64,000 nt of DNA from Pseudosulfitobacter sp. DSM 107133 (GTDB lineage: Bacteria > Pseudomonadota > Alphaproteobacteria > Rhodobacterales > Rhodobacteraceae), in the NCBI RefSeq assembly GCF_022788695.1, contig NZ_CP085154.1, forward strand, positions 1,116,001 through 1,180,000. The letters are read 5' to 3'. A program made the translations under genes and the position numbers. Positions 39,011 through 47,589 of this stretch are shown piece after piece. The number at the start of each line of letters is the position of its first letter. The first letter of the stretch is position 1. The notes below the pieces were generated by a model. It was not told the DNA's origin. It did no database searches and saw nothing but the letters and a program-made list of their open reading frames with translations.

Positions 39011-39107
39011 GCAAGGCCTTGCCCCTCGCACGGGTTACCACTTGTAGCGTACCCGCGCTTGCGACATGCTGCGCTGCAAAAGAAGCAGCAAAAAGCGCGA
39101 GACAGGC

Positions 39108-39821
39108 ATGGCCGAACCTTTGGTTCTTCTCCCCGGAATGATGTGTGACGCGCGGCTGTATGCTGCGCAGTTGGCGGCCTTTTCCAATGTCATCTGCGTG
39201 ACCATTGCGCCCGTGACCCAGGGCGAGCGGGTCGAGGAGATTGCCTCTAACCTGCTTGACCAGCTGCCCAAACGCTTTGCGCTGGCCGGATTGGGCTTTG
39301 GGGCGATGGTGGCAATGGAGATTTTGCGCCGCGCGCCCGACCGCGTCAGCCGGATTGCCCTGATCTCGACCAATGCGCTGGCCGAAACACCGCAAAGCGC
39401 GGCCGCACGCGAGCCGCTGATTGTCGGCGCGCGGGCCGGGCGGCTGGACGAAGTGATGCGCACGCAGCTGAAACCCGACCATCTGGCCGCTGGTGCTGAA
39501 CGCGCGGGCGTGCTGTCTGCGGTGGCCGCGATGGCGCAGTCGCTGGGGCCGGATGTCTTTGTGCGCCAGTCGCGCGCCATGCAGCGCCGCCGTGACCAGC
39601 AAAGCACGCTGCGCAAATGCAAGGTGCCGACGCTGGTGATGTGCGGTGCACAGGATAGTTTGACGCCGGTGAAGCATCACAGCTTTATTGCCGAACTGAT
39701 CCCTTATGCCGAACTTGTCGTGATTGACGGGGCCGGGCATTTGCCACCCCTGGAGCAGCCCGAAGAAACCAACGCGGCCTTGCAGGCCTGGATGAAACAG
39801 CCGTTGGTCTTGCGCGGCTGA
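39108..39821 (+). CDS. Alpha/beta hydrolase-fold protein lacking the nucleophile serine
   Basis: 237 residues. Hydrolase fold: oxyanion turn LLPGMMCDARLY, late Asp in MCGAQDSLTP and His in DGAGHLPPLEQPE. The nucleophile elbow reads GLGFGAM, encoded GGA TTG GGC TTT GGG, so Gly replaces the expected Ser of GxSxG. Either it is a non-hydrolytic family member or it uses another mechanism. Upstream leader is 97 bases after the M15-like gene. A hairpin terminator and a palindromic repeat follow. Confidence 0.85.
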   Translation: MAEPLVLLPGMMCDARLYAAQLAAFSNVICVTIAPVTQGERVEEIASNLLDQLPKRFALAGLGFGAMVAMEILRRAPDRVSRIALISTNALAETPQSAAAREPLIVGARAGRLDEVMRTQLKPDHLAAGAERAGVLSAVAAMAQSLGPDVFVRQSRAMQRRRDQQSTLRKCKVPTLVMCGAQDSLTPVKHHSFIAELIPYAELVVIDGAGHLPPLEQPEETNAALQAWMKQPLVLRG

Positions 39822-39830
39822 CCACAAAGC

Positions 39831-39868
39831 AAAATGCGCCCCCCGCAAAGGGAGAGCGCATTGTTCTT
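39831..39868 (+). terminator. Candidate terminator of the hydrolase gene
   Basis: AATGCGC (39833-39839) pairs with GCGCATT (39856-39862), enclosing a CCCC/GGGA partial stem, followed by GTTCTT. It is 12 bases after the stop. Confidence 0.5.
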
Positions 39869-39900
39869 CAGGGGCCAGCCGCCGGGGTTTTTCAGAGCTA

Positions 39901-40162
39901 GGGTCAGGACCCATTAATCCTGCACCGTCAGCGGCAATTTCGCGAAATTTCAGTGGTTTGGGTCGTGCAGCCAATAGTGGTTCTATTTGCAAGCGGCCCA
40001 AGCCGCTGAAATGAAGTGAAATCGCCGCCCTGCGGGTTTGACGGATTTTCCCGCAGCCTGCGGCGCATCTGTTTGAAATAGAACCACTATTCCTGCACAG
40101 ATGCTGCTTGTCAGCGGAAAAATCTGTCAAACTGACGGTGCAGGATTAATGGGTCCTGACCC
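39901..40162. repeat. Palindromic mobile-like repeat, copy 1
   Basis: Perfect 31-bp terminal inverted repeats at 39901-39931 and 40132-40162. Inside are two imperfect hairpins: about 39931-40028 and about 40036-40129. Their loops carry AATAGTGGTTCTATTT (39973-39988) and AAATAGAACCACTATT (40077-40092), exact reverse complements, so the two loops can pair. There is no protein gene; frames through it are artefacts. It sits between the hydrolase and the stop of phaZ (40167). A related copy in opposite orientation is at 55999-56309. Confidence 0.85.
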
Positions 40163-40166
40163 GAGG

Positions 40167-41489
40167 TCAGGCCGTGGCGTCGGCCGAACCGTTCTTGCGC
40201 GTGATTGCGGGCGCATTGGGCTTTTTCGGTGTGTTTGCCGCACCCGCCGCTGCCTCGGTGCTGCTGTTCTTTGAGATGAACTCAAGCACCATCGGGCGGA
40301 TGTTGTTGCGCCAGCTGCTGCCTGCGAAAATGCCATAATGACCCGCGTGCGGCTCGACATGGCTTGCCTTTTTCGACTCGGGCAGGCCGGTACACAGGTT
40401 CAACGCGGCGATGCACTGACCGGGAGCGGTGATGTCGTCTTCGCCGCCTTCGACGGTTTTGACAGCAACGGTTGTGATCTTACCAATGTCGACCTTGCGG
40501 CCGGCAACCACGAATTCGTTCTTGGCAATCTCGTGGTTCTGGAAGATGCGCTCGACCGTCGACAGGTAGAATTCTGCGGTCATGTCCATCACGGCCAGAT
40601 ATTCGTCGTAGAATTCATTGTGCTTGTCGTGGTCCGACGCCTCGCCGCGTGCGGTGCGCGCGATCTGGTTGTTGAACGCCTTGGCGTGCTTTTCAGCGTT
40701 CATCGAAATGAACGAAGACAGCTGCAACAGACCCGGATAGACCTGACGGCCCACACCGGCGAATTTGAACCCGACGCGCTGGATCATCGATTCTTCCAGC
40801 TGGCCCATGGTGACACTGTGGCCAAAGTCGGTGACTTCGGTCGCGGCCGCACTCGGGTCAATCGGCCCGCCGATCAGGGTCAGGCTGCGCGGTTGGGCTG
40901 CGGGCTCTTCTTCGGCCAGATAGGCGGTGGCGGCCAGGGTCAGCGGGGCAGGCTGGCAGACCGCGATGACATGGGTATCGGGCCCGAGGAATTTCATAAA
41001 GTCCACGAGGTACAGCGTGTAATCCTCGATGTCGAACTTGCCGGCGCTGACCGGAATGTCGCGGGCGTTGTGCCAGTCGGTGATGTAGACATCACAGTCG
41101 GGCAGCAGCGAAATCACGGTTTTGCGCAGCAGCGTGGCATAATGGCCCGACATCGGGGCAACCAGCAGCACGGTGGGTTTTTCAACATCGCGTCCCGGCA
41201 CTTCGAAATGCAGCAGGTCGCCAAAGTCGTTTTTCACAACGCGGGTGACAGAAACGATATGGTCCTTGCCATCCTTGGCGGTGAAATGCGGGATGTTCCA
41301 GTCGGGTTTGACGACCATGCGCTGGAAACTACGTTCCGTTACTTCGCCCCAGGCGCGCATCCATTCAAACGCAGGGTTTGGGATCATGGAGAAGGCAGGG
41401 TATGATCCCATGGCAAGGGCCGAGGCGCCAAGCCATTGATTCGTTGTTCTGATTGTCTCCATCAGATCGTAGGTGGCCATGTACCGCAT
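40167..41489 (-). CDS. phaZ: Intracellular polyhydroxyalkanoate depolymerase
   Basis: 440 residues, start ATG 41487-41489 with AGGAG six bases ahead. Alpha/beta hydrolase of the intracellular PhaZ type with a Cys nucleophile: C178 in VCQPAPL. Other family marks are DWHNARDIP, MTAEFYLSTVERIFQ and the late VEPHAGHYGIFAGSSWR with the catalytic His. It degrades native PHB granules. Low-complexity Ala/Lys tail. Divergent from phaC; a PhaR-like site lies between. Confidence 0.97.
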   Translation of the reverse strand: MRYMATYDLMETIRTTNQWLGASALAMGSYPAFSMIPNPAFEWMRAWGEVTERSFQRMVVKPDWNIPHFTAKDGKDHIVSVTRVVKNDFGDLLHFEVPGRDVEKPTVLLVAPMSGHYATLLRKTVISLLPDCDVYITDWHNARDIPVSAGKFDIEDYTLYLVDFMKFLGPDTHVIAVCQPAPLTLAATAYLAEEEPAAQPRSLTLIGGPIDPSAAATEVTDFGHSVTMGQLEESMIQRVGFKFAGVGRQVYPGLLQLSSFISMNAEKHAKAFNNQIARTARGEASDHDKHNEFYDEYLAVMDMTAEFYLSTVERIFQNHEIAKNEFVVAGRKVDIGKITTVAVKTVEGGEDDITAPGQCIAALNLCTGLPESKKASHVEPHAGHYGIFAGSSWRNNIRPMVLEFISKNSSTEAAAGAANTPKKPNAPAITRKNGSADATA

Positions 41490-41585
41490 TCGGGTCTCCT
41501 GTTTCTGCCGGGTGTGCCCGGCGCACTCGTCGCATGCCTCCCCGAAGTCGGCGACGTTAAGTAAAGGTTACAATACTACATAATG

Positions 41586-41597
41586 CTGCAACTGCAA
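41586..41597. promoter_or_regulatory. PhaR-like operator between phaZ and phaC
   Basis: CTGC-AACT-GCAA matches the PhaR consensus CTGC-N3/4-GCAG at seven of eight defined bases, 21 bases before the phaC ATG and about 97 before phaZ. Confidence 0.5.
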
Positions 41598-41617
41598 AGT
41601 ACGAGGTTCGTTCCACT

Positions 41618-43423
41618 ATGACAACAAAAGACACAGCATCTGGTGAACTTACGGGCGAAACCATCGACAAATTGACGGAAAACCTTGCCAGAGTTGACGA
41701 ATTGCGTGAACGCCTGTCGCGGGTCATGACGCACCGCAGCACGCATAACGCTGCGTTAGATGGGCCGAATCAAGAGCTGTTCGGCAAGGCAGCGACGGCC
41801 TATTGGCAAGAGGCCATCCACAATCCGGCCAAGTTGATCGAACAACAAATGGGCTATTGGTCGAAAACAATGGCGCATTTTGTCGAGGCGCAGCAGGCGC
41901 TGACGCAAAAGGGTTTGGCCGCGCCCGAAGACGCAGGCCCCACCGATCGCCGTTTTGCCAACCCGATGTGGCAGTCGCATCCCTATTTCAACTACGTCAA
42001 ACAACAGTACCAGATCAATGCGCAGGCCTTGATGGAAGCCGTGGAGACGGTCGAGGATATGGAGCCCGGCGAAAAGCGGCGGCTTGGCTATTTCACCCGC
42101 CAGATCGTCGACCTGATGAGTCCGACCAATTTTCTGGCCACCAATCCCGATGCGCTGGAAAAGGCCGTGGCCACGGACGGGCAAAGCCTGATCGACGGGC
42201 TGGAGAACCTGATTAAGGATCTTGAGAACAACAACGGCGAACTGGTGGTGAAGCTGGCCGATGAACAGGCCTTTGAGTTGGGCAACAACATCGCTTCGAC
42301 GCCGGGCAAGGTGGTGTTTCGCAACCGCATGATGGAACTGATCCAGTACACCCCGACGACGGATGAAGTGCACGCGACTCCGCTGATCATTTTCCCGCCC
42401 TGGATCAACAAGTTCTATATTCTGGACCTGAAGGCGCAGAACTCTCTGGTCAAGTGGATCGTCGATCAGGGCTATACGCTGTTCATCGTGTCCTGGGTGA
42501 ACCCCGATGCGTCTTACCGCGATGTCGGCTTGGAGGAATACGTTGAAGAGGGCTATGTCGCTGCCATCGACGAGGTGAAAAAGATCACCGGTCAGAAGCA
42601 GGTGAATGCGATCGGCTATTGCATCGCCGGCACCACCCTGTCGATGACGCTGTCGATCCTGAAACAGCGCGGAGACACCTCGGTGAAATCTGCCACCTTC
42701 TTTACGGCGCTGACCGATTTCAGCGATCAGGGTGAATTTGCGCCATTCCTGACCGATGATTTTGTCGACGGCATTGCCGCCGAGGTCGAAGACAAGGGCG
42801 TATTGCCCTCGGTGATCATGGCGCGCACCTTTTCGTTTCTGCGGTCAAACGATCTGGTCTATGCACCTGCGATCCGCAGTTACATGATGGGCGAAACGCC
42901 CCCCGCGTTCGATCTGCTGTTCTGGAATGGCGACGGCACCAACCTGCCGGCCAAGATGGCAATGCAATATCTGCGGGGCCTGTGTCAGGAGGACCGGCTG
43001 GCGCGGGGCGAGATGGAATTGCTGGGTTACAAGCTGTCGCTGGGCGATCTTGATCTGCCCATCTGCGCCATTGCCTGCGAGACCGATCACATTGCCCCGT
43101 GGAAGGACAGCTATCGCGGCGTGCAGCAGATGGGGTCAAAGCAAAAGACCTTTGTCATGACCCAGTCGGGCCATATCGCGGGCATCGTCAATCCGCCGTC
43201 CAAGAAGAAATACGGGCATTACACCAATGCCGATATGTCTGGCGATCACAGCCAGTGGCTGGACGGCGCGCAGTTCCATGACGGTTCGTGGTGGCCGCGT
43301 TGGGGGGCTTGGCTGAAAAAGCGGTCAGGCAAGATGATTCCCGCGCGCGAGCCGGGTGATTCTACGCATCCTGTCCTGTGTGACTCGCCCGGGACCTATG
43401 TGTCGAACAAGCCAAAGTCCTGA
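41618..43423 (+). CDS. phaC: Class I poly(3-hydroxyalkanoate) synthase
   Basis: 601 residues. Lipase-box-like GYCIAG holds the catalytic C335; partner Asp is in CETDHIAPW and His in TQSGHIAGIVNPP. N-terminal ~220 residues are the variable class I domain. It polymerises (R)-3-hydroxyacyl-CoA, chiefly 3-hydroxybutyryl-CoA, on the granule surface. Followed by phaP and phaR in the same direction, the usual Rhodobacteraceae order. Confidence 0.98.
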   Translation: MTTKDTASGELTGETIDKLTENLARVDELRERLSRVMTHRSTHNAALDGPNQELFGKAATAYWQEAIHNPAKLIEQQMGYWSKTMAHFVEAQQALTQKGLAAPEDAGPTDRRFANPMWQSHPYFNYVKQQYQINAQALMEAVETVEDMEPGEKRRLGYFTRQIVDLMSPTNFLATNPDALEKAVATDGQSLIDGLENLIKDLENNNGELVVKLADEQAFELGNNIASTPGKVVFRNRMMELIQYTPTTDEVHATPLIIFPPWINKFYILDLKAQNSLVKWIVDQGYTLFIVSWVNPDASYRDVGLEEYVEEGYVAAIDEVKKITGQKQVNAIGYCIAGTTLSMTLSILKQRGDTSVKSATFFTALTDFSDQGEFAPFLTDDFVDGIAAEVEDKGVLPSVIMARTFSFLRSNDLVYAPAIRSYMMGETPPAFDLLFWNGDGTNLPAKMAMQYLRGLCQEDRLARGEMELLGYKLSLGDLDLPICAIACETDHIAPWKDSYRGVQQMGSKQKTFVMTQSGHIAGIVNPPSKKKYGHYTNADMSGDHSQWLDGAQFHDGSWWPRWGAWLKKRSGKMIPAREPGDSTHPVLCDSPGTYVSNKPKS

Positions 43424-43458
43424 TTTTCTTGTCAATTACCTTAGGTTGAACTTTTCTT

Positions 43459-43500
43459 TGCTGCACCGCAGCATTTTCCTTGCAATGCTGCGGTGCAGCA
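43459..43500. promoter_or_regulatory. Double PhaR operator / 17-bp perfect inverted repeat upstream of phaP
   Basis: Perfect 17-bp arms at 43459-43475 and 43484-43500 with an eight-base loop. Each arm contains a complete CTGC-N3-GCAG site (43461-43471 with ACC, 43488-43498 with GGT). It can work as twin PhaR sites, 67 bases before the phaP start, and could also form a hairpin at the end of the phaC message. Confidence 0.75.
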
Positions 43501-43566
43501 TCTATATTGCTTTCAGAAGATAGACAGCGGGCACACCCCGCACCGCAACCTGAAAGGACAAGTAAA

Positions 43567-44010
43567 ATGGCTAAGACACAAGATCTGACCGCAATGTTCA
43601 AAGACATGATGGGCGCATTCCCCGTCGACACAGCTTCGATGGAAGATGCTTTCAAATCCGCAACCACACTGAACGAAAAACTGTCCGGTGTTGCGCTGAC
43701 GGCTGCCGAGAAATCCACCGAAGTGTCCAACAAATGGACCAAGGAAACTCTGGCCAAGCTGGCAGACATGTCGAAAGCAAAAGCCGAGCCCGCAGATTAC
43801 GCCAAGGCAATGACCGATTTCGCATCGTCCACTGCCGAAGTTGCTGCCGAAAACATGGCCGCCTTTGCTGAAATCGCCAAAAAAGTTCAGATGGAAACCG
43901 TCGAACTGATGATGGCCGCAGGCAAAGACATGAGCGAAGAAGCTCAGACTGCGATCAAGAAAGCTTCGACAGACGCGCAAGCGGCTGTGAAAAAAGCGAC
44001 AGCGAAGTAA
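43567..44010 (+). CDS. phaP: Phasin, PHA granule-associated protein
   Basis: 147 residues, start ATG 43567 with AAAGGAC upstream. Amphipathic helical protein with the phasin_2 pattern (VSNKWTKETLAKLADMSKA, YAKAMTDFASSTAEVAAENMAAFAEIAKKVQMETVELM) and a Lys/Ala-rich tail. Coats PHB granules and limits their size. Expression is typically strong and repressed by PhaR until granules form; the operator at 43459-43500 fits. A strong terminator follows. Confidence 0.95.
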   Translation: MAKTQDLTAMFKDMMGAFPVDTASMEDAFKSATTLNEKLSGVALTAAEKSTEVSNKWTKETLAKLADMSKAKAEPADYAKAMTDFASSTAEVAAENMAAFAEIAKKVQMETVELMMAAGKDMSEEAQTAIKKASTDAQAAVKKATAK

Positions 44011-44060
44011 GTCGTTACAGATAACCGCGCGATTTCCTCCCTGTTATTCGCGGTACATCA

Positions 44061-44096
44061 CGGTGGGTTCCTTTTGGAACCCGCCGTTTTTTTTGT
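44061..44096 (+). terminator. Strong rho-independent terminator after phaP
   Basis: CGGTGGGTTCC pairs with GGAACCCGCCG (one G-T wobble position) around a TTTT loop and is followed by eight T. It separates phaP from phaR transcription. Confidence 0.92.
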
Positions 44097-44192
44097 CAGG
44101 GGTGCGCACAACGGCGAACCGTCGGTATTTGCCGTAAAGGCATTGCCGCCAATGCGATGATTTCCTTTTCATTTCAGGTTTCGATCCCTAAG

Positions 44193-44203
44193 CTGCATTG
44201 CAG
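44193..44203. promoter_or_regulatory. PhaR operator upstream of phaR
   Basis: CTGC-ATT-GCAG is an exact match to the PhaR consensus, 25 bases before the phaR start, suggesting autoregulation. Confidence 0.65.
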
Positions 44204-44227
44204 CACTTAGTCTGGGGAGGATTTTCC

Positions 44228-44803
44228 GTGACGACCAAAGACAAGCCATTGCTGATCAAGCGGTACGCAAGCCGCAGGCTCTATAATACAGAGACGTCGG
44301 ACTATGTGACGCTCGAAGATATTTCCGGTTTCATCCGCGACGGGCGCGAGGTTCAGATCGTTGATCTGAAATCCGGCGACGACCTGACGCGGCAATATCT
44401 GTTGCAGATCATTGCCGAACACGAAAGCCGGGGCGAAAGCGTTTTGCCGGTGGATGTGCTGAACGATCTCGTGCGCAGCTATATGGGCGGTAACGCCAGC
44501 GTTGTGCCGCAATTCCTGGAAGCCTCTTTCGAGATGTTGCGCAGCGGTCAAAGCCGTATGCTGGAAAATATGGGCGCGATGAACCCGATTGCCAAAATGC
44601 CGGGGCTGGAAGCAATGCAGGCGCAGCAAGCTGCCTTTGTCAAAGCCATGACCGGCGGTATTGGCGGTATTCCCACCAGCTGGTCGACAACGCCGCAGAG
44701 TGAAGAGCCTGAAACGACGTCGGAAGAAGAATCCGGCGAGGATCTGGACGCGATCAAGAAGCAGCTGGCCGACCTTCAGGCGAAGTTGTCGAAGCTGAAG
44801 TAA
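44228..44803 (+). CDS. phaR: Polyhydroxyalkanoate synthesis repressor PhaR
   Basis: 191 residues from the GTG at 44228, seven bases after GGGGAGG. N-terminal PHB/PHA accumulation DNA-binding domain (IKRYASRRLYNTETSDYVTLEDI), PHB_acc regulatory part with LEASFEMLRSGQSRMLENMG, acidic linker and C-terminal coiled coil LDAIKKQLADLQAKLSKL. It binds PHB and the CTGC-N3/4-GCAG operators, releasing phaP when granules appear. Sites before phaC, phaP and phaR itself are all visible in this locus. Confidence 0.96.
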   Translation: MTTKDKPLLIKRYASRRLYNTETSDYVTLEDISGFIRDGREVQIVDLKSGDDLTRQYLLQIIAEHESRGESVLPVDVLNDLVRSYMGGNASVVPQFLEASFEMLRSGQSRMLENMGAMNPIAKMPGLEAMQAQQAAFVKAMTGGIGGIPTSWSTTPQSEEPETTSEEESGEDLDAIKKQLADLQAKLSKLK

Positions 44804-44930
44804 CCTTGTTGATCGTTGGCATGCAAATGCGACCCGCGCGGGTGGCATTTTGCAGGCGTTCTTTTTTGCCGGGCGGTGGTTTTGGGCAACGCCATTTGAT
44901 CCCGCGCTTTTGATCCTTTAGTGCGAACGC

Positions 44931-45464
44931 ATGAAAATCCTCGCAATCTCCGGCAGCGGGCGCGCACGCTCGACCAACACGGCGCTGCTGCGCGCTGTGG
45001 CTGTGATTGCGCAGCCGGACCATGACGTTACAGTTTTTGCCGATGTGGCCAGACTGCCGGTGTTTTCCCCTGATCTTGAAGCCGGTCCTTTGCCCGAACC
45101 GGTACAATGTTTTGTGGACAGCATTGCAAACAGCGATTGCGTGATCATTTCCAGCCCGGAATATGTCCGCGCCATCCCCGGTGGTTTGAAAAACGCGATC
45201 GACTGGCTGGTATCGCGCGACGAGATTATCTCGAAACCTGTCGCTTTGATGCACGCCTCGCACCGTGGCGACGACATGCTGGCACAGCTCAGGCTTGTGC
45301 TGTCGACGGTCAGCACGGGATTTGCACAGGATGTGTTTGTGCGGTTCGCGTTGATGAAGCTTTCGCCCGAAGACATCGCAGACCATATGATGCAGGCAGC
45401 TCAGCAGGCCAGTGTGCGAGGCTTTCTGCACAGTCTTGCACAGGCAAGCGACGACCGCGCATAA
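44931..45464 (+). CDS. NAD(P)H-dependent FMN reductase (flavodoxin fold)
   Basis: 177 residues. The FMN phosphate loop is GSGRARSTNTALLRA after the first strand (residues 7-22), and the second signature SSPEYVRAIPGGLKNAIDWL around residue 80 matches the NADPH_dep FMN reductase family (ChrR/SsuE-like). Cytosolic; reduces FMN, quinones or chromate-like acceptors. Single gene, 127 bases after phaR. Confidence 0.92.
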   Translation: MKILAISGSGRARSTNTALLRAVAVIAQPDHDVTVFADVARLPVFSPDLEAGPLPEPVQCFVDSIANSDCVIISSPEYVRAIPGGLKNAIDWLVSRDEIISKPVALMHASHRGDDMLAQLRLVLSTVSTGFAQDVFVRFALMKLSPEDIADHMMQAAQQASVRGFLHSLAQASDDRA

Positions 45465-45540
45465 GGCAGCTAATTTGGACAAATCGCCCGCCCAAGTGTA
45501 CAGCTGAGATGCAGATGTTCAGGAGAGGGTGCGCTCAATC

Positions 45541-46233
45541 ATGACACCGTTTGGCCCGGGGCTTTGGCTTGTTGACGGACCCGCAGTTACGGGCGCTGCA
45601 GGCTTCCGGTTTCCCACGCGCATGGCGGTGATCCGGCTGCCGGATGGGGGCGGATTGTGGGTCTGGTCGCCGGTCGCTTTGTCGCAAGAGATACGCGCCG
45701 CAGTTGATGCCCTTGGACAGGTGCGCCATCTGATCGCTCCAAACAGTCTGCACTATACCTTTTTGGGTGAATGGGCCGCTGCCTATCCGGATGCACGGGT
45801 TCACGCCGCCCCCGATCTAACGTCACAAGTTGCGGGGACGGTGATTCATGCGACCCTTGGCGATGAACCTGCCCCTGCTTGGGCAGGAACGGTTGATCAG
45901 GTGATCGTGCGGGGAAACCGGATCACGACCGAGGTGGTGTTCTTTCACCGCGAGACGGCCACGGTCTTGGTCACGGACCTTGTGCAGCAGATTCCGCAAG
46001 GCTGGTATCGCGGTTGGCGGGCCCTGGTGGCCCGGCTTGACCTGATGACAGCCCCGGTGCCGTCAGTGCCGCGCAAATTTCGCATGGCGACACGGGACAA
46101 AACGGCCGCGCGCAACAGTGTGCGGCGCATCCTGGAATGGCCAACAGACTGCCTGGTCATGGCGCACGGCACACCAATGCGGACAGGGGGCAATGCCGCG
46201 TTGCAGAACGCGTTTGGGTGGCTGATCCGCTAA
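45541..46233 (+). CDS. DUF4336-like metallo-hydrolase-fold protein
   Basis: 230 residues from the ATG at 45541; a GTG four codons earlier lies too close to AGGAG but cannot be excluded. Resembles DUF4336, a metallo-beta-lactamase-like fold: LIAPNSLHYTFLGEW in place of the first metal motif, FFHRETATVLVTDLVQ and a late VMAHGTPM. The canonical HxHxDH is not intact, so catalysis is unsure. Convergent with the DegT-type gene. Confidence 0.8.
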   Translation: MTPFGPGLWLVDGPAVTGAAGFRFPTRMAVIRLPDGGGLWVWSPVALSQEIRAAVDALGQVRHLIAPNSLHYTFLGEWAAAYPDARVHAAPDLTSQVAGTVIHATLGDEPAPAWAGTVDQVIVRGNRITTEVVFFHRETATVLVTDLVQQIPQGWYRGWRALVARLDLMTAPVPSVPRKFRMATRDKTAARNSVRRILEWPTDCLVMAHGTPMRTGGNAALQNAFGWLIR

Positions 46234-46273
46234 TTTGTGCCGTTGCACGCCGCACTTCGAGCGCGCCAGACCT

Positions 46274-47461
46274 TCAGGTGCCGTAAGCGCGCGCCTCGCC
46301 AAAGGCGGTTTCGGCCGCGCCCAGCAGAATGTCGGCAACGCTGTCTTGTTCGGCGCGTGTCAGATGAACGGGCAGACGCACGTCACAGGCGCGCATCAGC
46401 ATAGCGCGGGTCTGCGGCAGTTCTGGCAGATCCTTGATGAACTTCCAGTTCCAGAAAGCGCGCGCGTTGTCATCGCTCAACCCAAAGACCTGTACGGTGA
46501 CGCCCTGCGCCTTGGCTGTGGCGACAAAATCCAACACCTGCGCGTCGCTGACGCCCTGCACGTTGAACTGAATGGAATCCGGTGCGCGGGTTTCGGGGGC
46601 CAGCGGGGCGGGAACGTCGATCCATGTGCTGCCGTTCAGCAGGGCCGCGACATGGTCATGTCCTGCCAGCCCGTCGGTGACACGGCGCGCCAGCTCGGGC
46701 AGTTGCGGGCGGATTACGGCGGCGCTCAGGTTGCCCATGCGCAGGTTGTACAGGGGCAAGGTGTTCTGATGGGTGGCAAAGGCATCTTGCAGGACCGGGT
46801 GTTTTTTCCAGTTGTGCTCGTATGCGCCCGACATGATGACGGCGCGCGCCACAAGGTCGGCATCGTCAGTGACCAGAATGCCACCTTCGCCCGCATTGAT
46901 CATCTTGTAGGACTGGAACGAGAAACACCCGATGCGGCCCAATGTGCCGATCTTGCGGCCATGCCACAGCGTGCCCAGCGAATGCGCGGCGTCTTCGATC
47001 ACCGGAATGCCAGCGGCGTCGCACAGGCCCATGATCGCGTCCATATCCGAGGTGTGCCCGCGCATGTGGCTGACGATTACGGCGCTGACGGATGGCAGCC
47101 TGGCGGCGAAATCTGCCATGTCGATGCGGTAGTTGTCGCCAACCTCGCACAGCACCGGCAGGCAATCGGCATGGATTACAGCCGACGGAACCGCAGCAAA
47201 GGTAAATCCGGGGATCAGCACCCGCGCATCGCGGGGCAGGTCCAGTGCCTTGAGCGACAAAAACAGCGCCGCCGAACAGGACGATACGGCCAGCGCGTAT
47301 TTGCTGCCCAGCATCTGTGCGAACTCGGCCTCAAGCAATGTGACGGGCGAGTCGGATGCAGCGGTGTAACGGAACAGGTCGCCCGATTGCAGAAGCCGGT
47401 CAATCTCGGCCTTGGCGGCCTCTGGGATCGGCTCGGCGTGATGCATGTTTGGCAGGGACAT
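46274..47461 (-). CDS. DegT/DnrJ/EryC1/StrS-type PLP aminotransferase
   Basis: 395 residues, full length. PLP lysine in SFQSYKMINAGEGG (about 189), cofactor Asp in IEDAAHSLG, and phosphate-binding SSCSAAL near residue 60. The family normally aminates keto-sugars, but no sugar-nucleotide genes are nearby. It is the nearest downstream gene to the gamma-glutamyl-amine operon, separated by 128 bases that contain a strong palindrome. It may belong to that catabolic set or be separately controlled. Confidence 0.9.
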   Translation of the reverse strand: MSLPNMHHAEPIPEAAKAEIDRLLQSGDLFRYTAASDSPVTLLEAEFAQMLGSKYALAVSSCSAALFLSLKALDLPRDARVLIPGFTFAAVPSAVIHADCLPVLCEVGDNYRIDMADFAARLPSVSAVIVSHMRGHTSDMDAIMGLCDAAGIPVIEDAAHSLGTLWHGRKIGTLGRIGCFSFQSYKMINAGEGGILVTDDADLVARAVIMSGAYEHNWKKHPVLQDAFATHQNTLPLYNLRMGNLSAAVIRPQLPELARRVTDGLAGHDHVAALLNGSTWIDVPAPLAPETRAPDSIQFNVQGVSDAQVLDFVATAKAQGVTVQVFGLSDDNARAFWNWKFIKDLPELPQTRAMLMRACDVRLPVHLTRAEQDSVADILLGAAETAFGEARAYGT

Positions 47462-47466
47462 ATTTG

Positions 47467-47522
47467 CGTTTCCTTAACTGCGGTTTTCAATTTCGTAAAA
47501 CAGTTACGAAGAAAAGGAAACG
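47467..47522. promoter_or_regulatory. Nested palindromes upstream of the DegT-type gene
   Basis: The inner palindrome TTCGTAA-N5-TTACGAA (47492-47498, 47504-47510) has perfect 7-bp arms. It lies between perfect 9-bp outer arms CGTTTCCTT (47467-47475) and AAGGAAACG (47514-47522). Distance to the start at 47461 suggests an operator or leader hairpin. Confidence 0.55.
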
Positions 47523-47589
47523 GTTTTGTGACGTGACGCCGTTATTCGGCGGTGTTGTGCAGTTTGTTAACGGTGGAAAATGGAGGGTG

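Noticed and set aside
38988..40130. 380-codon minus-strand frame running through palindromic repeat copy 1
   Set aside because: It covers the repeat and the antisense of the hydrolase gene. A similar RRAAISLH... peptide arises from copy 2, so this is repeat DNA translated by chance, not a protein family.
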